Part shown: positions 57,163 through 64,000 of the stretch, one piece after another
How the letters are laid out: every line of letters begins with the position of its first letter
Position numbering within the stretch: position 1 is the first letter of the stretch
DNA from: Hirsutella rhossiliensis
Lineage: Eukaryota; Ascomycota; Sordariomycetes; Hypocreales; Ophiocordycipitaceae
Assembly: GCF_020360975.1 (NCBI RefSeq)
Contig: NW_025408671.1
Span: 5,766,001-5,830,000, forward strand
Length of the DNA: 64,000 nt
Direction of reading: 5' to 3'
Position numbers and translations under genes: made by a program
Notes under the pieces: model-generated
The model's input: only the letters and a program-made list of their open reading frames with translations
What the model was told of the DNA's origin: nothing
Database searches by the model: none

Positions 57163-57730
57163 TATAAGGAACGGTGTTCCTACTATAAATAAAGCAGCTA
57201 TAATATACTCTCCCGATTATATAAGCTAATAAGTAGTATATTAATTATAGACAAAATCTTATCCTATAGAGCAGGAATCGCTCGTTATTTTATATGTTAT
57301 TATGCATTAAACGGGTTGCCGGTTATCGTATAATCGGGAATCGAAGGAACAGAGCTAGCTTAGAATGCTAGCTAAGACCTCTTAAGAACACCGGTACGAC
57401 TAACCTCCTTTAAACACGAATATTAGTGGAACTAAGACACTTCTAGATTTACTCGAGGTATCACGGAATTTCCCAGTCTCGGGGCTATACGGCAGCCTAA
57501 ATCTAGTCCCGAAAGGTTCTTCCGTTTAGCTATAATTATCTATATAAGATAGCATGTCCGCTAGTAGATAGATTAAGAATTATTAACTTTAACACCTCTT
57601 CTATATACTAATATACTACTAATAAATTCCGTTGAAAATCCTACCTTATACTCCTTCTTCCCCTCTATTACGTAGTCTTACGTGATTCCTTGATTTCCTA
57701 AAATTCCGCTTTTGCTTATATACCTTTAGA
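57163..57730 (+). repeat. Copia C2 5' LTR
   Basis: Starts TATAAGGAACGG and ends CCTTTAGA; primer site GGTTATAAGCCCGGCT at 57731-57746. Confidence 0.9.
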
Positions 57731-57904
57731 GGTTATAAGCCCGGCTTGCTCCTTTTAAGCCAGGAAATTAACTACTTATACCTTTGAAATTCCTTCTCGA
57801 AATACCCGATCAAAATTCCTTTCGAAAATCCCCCTAACGACTTTTTCTACCTTCCTACGCTCTTAAACTCCCGCCTAGACTTCTCGATCCCTACGAACGA
57901 AATA

Positions 57905-58690
57905 ATACCGAATTTATATAAAATAGGTAGATAGAAAGAATATAAATTCTCTAGACTTAAGGGAAATTTAAATTATACTCTTTAAACTACGAGGATAAGA
58001 GCTATCCTTACTAAGGAAAAGCTTATCGCTACCTTAGAGCAAGAAAATTATATAAAGACTATAAAAGCTTTATCCTAGATTTTTCTTTAAGTCGAAGATA
58101 GCCCTTTAATGTAAATTAAGCATTTAATAAATGCTAAAGCTGCTTAGGATAAGCTTATAAAGCTATATAATCCGTCGAACTTCTCGTCGAATTATTTGCT
58201 TATAAAGCAGCTCTTTAATCTTAGTCCCTCGGGCTCTAATTTAAAGAAATACCTTTATAAGGTAAAAGAAATCTACGAGGATTTAAAATCCTATAACATA
58301 GAAATTCTAGAAGTTATCCTTATAGTATGGATTCTTAATTGCCTTAATAAGGAATTTAGAAGCTATATTATAAATATTACGCAGAGCCTTAGGTATAATT
58401 CTACGGCGTTTACCCTCGAATCCCTAATAGCTAGTCTTTTAGACGAAGCTAGAAGAATAGAGGATATAGATAAATCTTCGGAGAATGCCTTCTTAATATA
58501 AAGGAAGCCTTAGAAATCCTATAGAAATTCTACGGATACTCCTTATTATAAGGAATGCAAAAAACCAGGGCATTTTATAGTAAATTGCTATAAATTATAC
58601 CCGAATAAGGCTCCCGCTTATTAGGTATTAAATAAAGGAAAAGGGACGATAGGACTCGAATTTCTAAGAAGAGAAAATCTTCTTCTTCTT
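57905..58690 (+). pseudogene. Copia C2 gag
   Basis: Gag from about 57905, aligned with C1. The open stretch 58196-58501 (101 codons) is its central capsid part, with L-L-I-K-[Q]-L-F-N-L and a Y-L-Y-K-V-K-E-I-Y-E-D-L-K helix typical of copia gag-polypeptide domains. The zinc knuckle at 58543-58588 reads Y-Y-K-E-C-K-K-P-G-H-F-I-V-N-C: CX2CX4HX4C with its first Cys lost to Tyr. A Ser run (58680-58700) is encoded by TCT/TTC repeats. Confidence 0.82.
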
Positions 58691-58699
58691 CTTCTTCTA

Positions 58700-61600
58700 G
58701 GAAGAAATCCCCTTCTAGTAGCATTTCTACTACTAATAAAGAAGGAAGGCTCAATTACCGAGCTAGAGTCCGATTCGGAAGATAGTAATAAGGTCTTAAA
58801 TATAGCTTCGTAAGAAAATATAGACCTAGATATCGACCTTATAGACCTTTCTAGGGCTCCGACCCCTATATAAACGTCTAAGGATTTAGAGGTAATTTTA
58901 ACCTCTATAAATACCTCTATAATAGAAGCTAATAAAGACTCTTTTTTAGGACCTCTAGAAGCCTCGATTCCTAGAATAAAGGAATTAGTCTTAAAGGTAA
59001 GAGAAGGAGGATTTCCTAGTTAGAAGAATAAAAGGATCTTTAATTTTATCTATAATACCGGAGCTACTAGGCATATAGTATCTAATAAGAATTTCCTTAT
59101 TAACTATAAAGAAATTAAGTCTAAAGTTTGCTAGGGAAAAGCTTCCTTTATATTAGTAAAAGGAAAGGGGGACTTAGTATTTAAGTTCCCGTATAGTAGA
59201 AAAAGGTATATCCTTTAAGACTACTTTTATATACCCTAATTAGGGGTAAATATACTATCCTAATCTTATTTTAATAATACCTATGCCTTAATAAGAGGAA
59301 ATAAAGTCCTTTTATTAAATAATAAGGCTAAGGTCCTTACTAAAGGATTTCTTAGAAATAAATTATATTATATTCCTATAGAACCTTTATTAGAAAGCTA
59401 ATCGATCCTTATTACGTCTTTAAAAGCAAAGGATATAGATTTTTATACTTAGCACTTACGCTTAGGGCATATAAATAGTAGGGCTATTTTAGAAATATTA
59501 AAAAGATATAATAAGGATATAAAAATGCCTCTAGAAGAGGAAAATAAAATAAGGCAATGCGAAATATATATTAAAGCTAAAGCAATAAATAAGGTTAATA
59601 AACAACCTTCGTATAAGTCTTATTCTTATTTAGAAAAAATAGTATTAGATATTTAGGGGCTAATTAAAGTGCCTACTTATAATAAATATTACTATTATAT
59701 TTCTTTCCTAGACGTAGGAACCTAATATCTAGAAATATACCTTCTTCGAAAAAAGGGAGAAGCTTTAGATAGGTTCCTAGAATTTAAAAATAGGGTAGAA
59801 AATAACCCTAAAAATACTAGGATTAGAGAAGCATTTTCTAATAATGCTAAAGAATTTATATATAAAATAAAGCTCTATTGCGAAAAAGAAGGAATTACCT
59901 TTAATTCTAGTCCTCCTAGGACGCCGGAATCTAATAGTAGAATAAAAAGAATAAATCGTACTATATTAGAAAAAGTACGAGCTCTTTTATTTACTACTAG
60001 GCTTCCTAAATATCTATAGGAAGAAGCTATTTTAATAGCTACCTATTTATATAATAGATTACCGCATTCTACGATAGGATTTAAAAGTCTTATAGAAAAG
60101 AGGGATAATATAATACTACCCTTTAAGACCTTAAATATAATTAAGACCTTTAGAAGCCTTATATATTATAAGAATAAAGACCCTAAAGATAAGCTAGATA
60201 ATAGAGCTTTTAAGGGAATAATAGTAGGCTATTTAGAAAATGCATATAAAATCTAGGATTTTCTAAGAGAAAGATTACTATCTCTAGAGATATTACTATA
60301 CTAGAAAATAAATTTATAAAAATCTAGAAATCTCTAGTAGTAATAATACCTTTGATTTTAATTTATTCCGAATAAAGATAAGCTAGAAAGCTATATCCCT
60401 ATAAAGGAAGCTACTAAAGAACCTAGAGATAAAAGTCCTCGCCCTTTATGAAGAAGAGTCTCTAAATAACGATCCTATTCTTACTACTAGTAAAATAGTA
60501 GTAGGATTACCTAAGAAGCTAGAAGGGTTCGATTCTAACTATATCGAATACCCTAACGTTAATTTATTTCTAAACTACGATTTTATAGAGTTAATTCTAG
60601 CTAGTATAGAAAATCAGGATCTAAAAATTCTAAAGACCTATAAATAGGCAATAAATAGCCCTAAAATAGCATTTTAGAAAGATACTATAATTAAGGAAAT
60701 TATCTAGCTAATTAAATATAAAACTTAGGAATTTTCCTACCTCCCTAGGGATAGGGAGGCTATAGGAGGCCGCTAGGTTTATACTATTAAGAAGGATAGT
60801 TAAAATAATATAATAAAATATAAAGCCCGTTTCGTAATATAGGGATTTAAGTAGATCTATAGCTTAGATTTCCTAGATACCTTCTCGACTACGGCTAGAC
60901 CCGAATCTATTAGAATTCTACTTATTTTAGCTATTATCTATAAATTCGAAGCTTTATAAATAGATATAATAAATGCCTTCGTATATACCGATATAGATAG
61001 CGAAGTATATATCGATCTTCCTATAGGCTACGAAGAATACGCTCTTAAAGAATATTATTTAAAACATAGATTAGCTTATAGAGCTAAAGGAATTAAATTA
61101 ACTAAATTCCTAGACCTATATAAAACCGGTTAAATTAAAGCAAAGCTAAAGAAAGCATTATATAGCTTAAAATAAAGTCCTAAGCTCTAGTATAATCATT
61201 TAAAAATTATACTAAATAATCTCGGATTTCTTCCTCTTTAATAGATAAAGGAGTATTTATAAATAAGGACTATAGTATAGCCTTAGCAATTTACGTCGAC
61301 GACTTTCTTATAGTAGGGCCTCTAAATCTATAATAAAAGAAAGATTATTTAAAGAATTATCTAAATTCCTAGATTTTACTATCTTAGGAGATATAAAAGA
61401 CTTCTTAGGTCTAAATATTATAATAAACCGAGAAAATAAAGAGCTATATATATCCTAAGAAAATTATACCTTAAATAAATTAAAGGAATTTAATAAAGAA
61501 GGTTTAGGAACTTGAATTTACCCTATAGTAGGCTTTAAGCTTATAAAAGCAAAGGAATTACCTTCTAAGGAAGATATATTATAATTTTAGAAAGAAATAG

Positions 61601-62265
61601 GATCTCTATTATACTTAGCCTTATTTACTAGGCTAGATATCTTATATTCTGTAATTTCCTACGCTAGATTCGCGGCTAAGCCCGACTAGACGCATTTTAA
61701 GGCTTTAAATATAATTTAGAAATATTTAAATAAATTCCCTAGCCTAAAGATTAAATATAATTGCAATATCCCTTTTACCTATTTATATATAAAGGGTTTT
61801 ACCGACTCTAGCTAGGCGTTGGATTTAACGGACGGAAAATCCTTTTCCGGTTACTGTTTTTATATATATAATAATATAATAAGCTAGGCTTGCTCTAAGT
61901 AGAAAGCCGTTGCCCTTTCTACCTACGAAGCAGAGTATATTGGCCTTAGGGAGGCAAATAAAGAAGCTGTTTATTTAAATATGCTTTTTAAAAATATTAC
62001 TAAGGATCTATCTATTAAGATTCTTAATACTATACCTCCTATTTTAACGGATAATACTACTACTATTAAATTAGCAGAAAATCCGGAATTTTATAAAAGG
62101 TCTAAGCATATAAGATTAGCCTATTACTATACTAGAACTAGTATAAGAGAAGGGGAAATTAGAGTTTTTTATATTAAATTAGAAGATAATATAGCTAATA
62201 TTTTTACGAAGGAATTAAGACCTAGATTACTCTATAAATTTAGAGACGGTCTATCCTTAATATAA
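58700..62265 (+). pseudogene. Copia C2 pol
   Basis: Protease box Y-N-T-G-A-T at about 59050-59068 (Asp to Asn). Integrase zinc region [Q]-H-L-R-L-G-H at about 59450-59472; core 59640-60010 with F-S-N-N-A-K-E-F and R-I-N-R-T. RT 60730-61450 with an intact Y-V-D-D at 61292-61303. RNase H 61800-62000 (T-D-S-S-[x]-A-L-D-L-T-D-G-K-S; T-Y-E-A-E-Y). The open run 61981-62265 is the end of RNase H and C-terminus (L-T-D-N-T-T-T, then N-I-A-N-I-F-T-K-E-L), with the natural stop TAA. Frames upstream are broken by TAA/TAG. Confidence 0.85.
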
Positions 62266-62309
62266 GTTCCTAAGCAATTAAAAGGGGGTTTTAAATATTT
62301 CTTATACTT

Positions 62310-62625
62310 TCTATATCTTTCCCTTACTAGGTTTTTCCTTTTTAGGTTTCTTAGAGAAATATTTACTAGGTTTTTATCTATTAAGATTTTCCTAGCAATA
62401 ATAGGTTTTACCTTATATAAGGTTATCCTATAAATAATTATTATAACTATAGATTTTTCCTACTATAGGTTTTTCTATTAGTATATACCTAAGGATTTTT
62501 TTTCCTAAGAAAGAATAGGTTTTTATATATCCTATTAAGGTATAAGAATAGTTTTCCTATATTAGGTTTTTACCCTATATATATACTACTATAAATAAAT
62601 TAGTAAAGAGTATATAAATCTACTC
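62310..62625. repeat. AGGTTTTTCC motif array in copia C2 3' untranslated region
   Basis: About ten imperfect words of the form AGGTTTTTCCT, alternating with complementary AAGGA/TATCCT blocks, 15-35 bp apart, between the pol stop and the polypurine tract. Confidence 0.65.
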
Positions 62626-62637
62626 TTTAAGGGAGGC

Positions 62638-63205
62638 TATAAGGAACGGTGTTCCTACTATAAATAAAGCAGCTATAATATACTCTCCCGATTATATAAG
62701 CTAATAAGTAGTATATTAATTATAGATAAAATCTTATCCTATAGAGCAGGAATCGCTCGTTATTTTATATGTTATTATGCATTAAACGGGTTGCCGGTTA
62801 TCGTATAATTAGGAATCGAAGGAACAGAGCTAGCTTAGAATGCTAGCTAAGACCTCTTAAGAACACCGGCACGACCAACCTCCTTTAAACACGAATATCA
62901 GTAGAACCAAGACACTTCTAGATTCGCTCAAGGTATCACGGAATTTCCTAGTCTCGGGGCTATACGGCAGCCTAAATCTGGTCCCGAAAGGTTCTTCCGT
63001 TTAGCTATAATTGTCTATATAAGACAGCATGTCCGCTAGTAGATAGATTGAGAATTATTAACTTTAATACCTCTTCCACACACTAATACACTACTAATAA
63101 ATTCCGTTGAAAATCCTACCTTATACTCCTTCTTCCCCTCTATTACGTAGTCTTACGTGATTCCTTAATTTCCTAAAATTCCGCTTTTGCTTATATACCT
63201 TTAGA
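62638..63205 (+). repeat. Copia C2 3' LTR
   Basis: 568-bp partner of 57163-57730, preceded by AAGGGAGGC. Confidence 0.9.
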
Positions 63206-64000
63206 GATAGAGGGATATAAAAGGGTAAATTTTATAATAAAATTACCTAATAGGTCTATATAAATTCTTCGACGAAAAAGGTTAGCTTTTTACCCTTAAT
63301 TTTTAATAAGCTTAATTTCCTTTTACTTTCTTTAAGAAGAAGGAATCTTCTAAGATATAACTACTAAGCCTATAAGGCTAGTTTAAAAGAATTAAACGAT
63401 TAAGCTTATTAAGGAAAAATTCGGTTAATTTATTCTTAAATTCCGACCTATTTATAGGAAGGAACTACTTAAGAAGTTAGCTTTCCTTACTAAGAGGAAT
63501 AGGTCTACTATAAAGGACCCTTTTTTAGTAGCTTAAGGAGACGGTCTTCTTTTATATATACGACTTAGTTACCTAGGCCCCCTAGCTTTATATAAGCTAA
63601 GCTAATAATAGGGTATATAAATAAGGGGACTAAAGACTATTAAATATAAATACTATAGCTAAGGAAAGACTAAGAAACGAATTTCTAGATAAACCCCTTT
63701 ATAGCCGGACTAGCTATATAAGGAAATTTAGGTCGACTAGACCGACGTCTTTAGGGATTAAAAAAGCTTTATTAGGGTAATGTTTTTTATAGATGCCTTT
63801 TTAAGGATAGTTTTCCCTTATTTCTTATAGACCTACTTAAGTAAGTATAACTAGTTTGCCCTCTAGGACTTTATTAACTAAATAAAATCCTACTTTAGCT
63901 ATAAAGTAAAGAAGATATAGTTTAACGGAGAGCTATTTATAAAGGATATCTTAAATTAGCTTCGAAAAAGGGGGATTTTACCCCTCCTATTAATACTAAA
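63206..64000 (+). pseudogene. Copia B3 protease end to integrase core, continues beyond window
   Basis: Aligns with B2 34888-35690: end of protease, the H-x-R-L-x-H/C-x-x-C region (63540-63660, Cys and His decayed), and the first half of integrase, including the N-G-E-L-F box at about 63923-63940. Somewhat less mutated than B1 over the last 100 bp. Confidence 0.82.

Larger units (their letters stand above)
57163..63205 (+). mobile_element. Copia C2, full length, RIPped
   Basis: 568-bp LTRs (57163-57730, 62638-63205), target duplication GATAG (57158-57162, 63206-63210), half-tRNA-iMet primer site, gag, pol, motif array, purine tract AAGGGAGGC. It is the 6.04-kb reference for the C family since C1 has a deletion. 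Confidence 0.92.
47643..64000 (+). mobile_element. Copia B3, interrupted by LINE2 and copia C2, right end outside window
   Basis: 5' LTR 47643-48128, gag and protease start to 49757, LINE2, a 31-bp piece (57132-57162), copia C2, then protease to integrase 63206-64000. Joining the pieces reproduces the B2 order around 34840-34920. The bases before the LTR read ATTAT; the matching duplication is outside the window. Heavily RIPped. Confidence 0.88.

Overview
The window looks like a constitutively silent, repeat-only block of a filamentous ascomycete (Pezizomycotina-type) genome. No intact host gene, rRNA or tRNA gene is visible. Nearly all of it carries the signature of repeat-induced point mutation (RIP): CpA and TpG are almost absent, TpA is very abundant, CpG is largely kept, and reading frames of recognisable transposon proteins are broken by TAA/TAG at former Gln (CAA/CAG) or Trp codons. 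Coordinates of LTRs and target-site duplications (TSDs) below were read by eye from paired copies; protein domains were read by translating through RIP stops.

Layout. 1-3414: Ty3/gypsy pol (element E, + strand). 3415-3636: inverted fragment of the LTR of copia element A. 3637-5600: C-terminal part of a LINE ORF2 with RNase H (LINE F, + strand). 5727-6117: a 391-bp miniature LTR element (TRIM). 6123-7584 and 47139-47642: the two halves of an unidentified AT-rich segment X. X is split by LINE1 (minus strand, Tad1-like, four segments between 7585 and 47126). LINE1 is split by copia B1 (10929-17238), by a tRNA-derived SINE (17717-18476) and by a chromodomain gypsy element D (18982-44078, minus). 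D is split by copia A (22732-29035) and copia C1 (30369-42159, minus), and C1 is split by copia B2 (32963-39068). The order X > LINE1 > D > C1 > B2 is a five-level nest. A second nest follows: copia B3 (47643 to beyond the window) is split by LINE2 (49758-57117) and copia C2 (57163-63205).

How they relate. A, B and C are LTR retrotransposons of the Ty1/copia type, and the TRIM and all copia families share a primer-binding site complementary to the anticodon arm of initiator tRNA-Met (half-tRNA priming). The SINE shares its 3' end with LINE1/LINE2, which are its likely mobilisers. The youngest insertions (B2, and part of C1) are only lightly RIPped and supply almost all of the open reading frames left in the window. 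Points I consider most worth checking: the TRIM, the SINE with a LINE tail, the GC-rich plus-strand reading frame inside gypsy D, and the long non-coding 3' region of the LINE.
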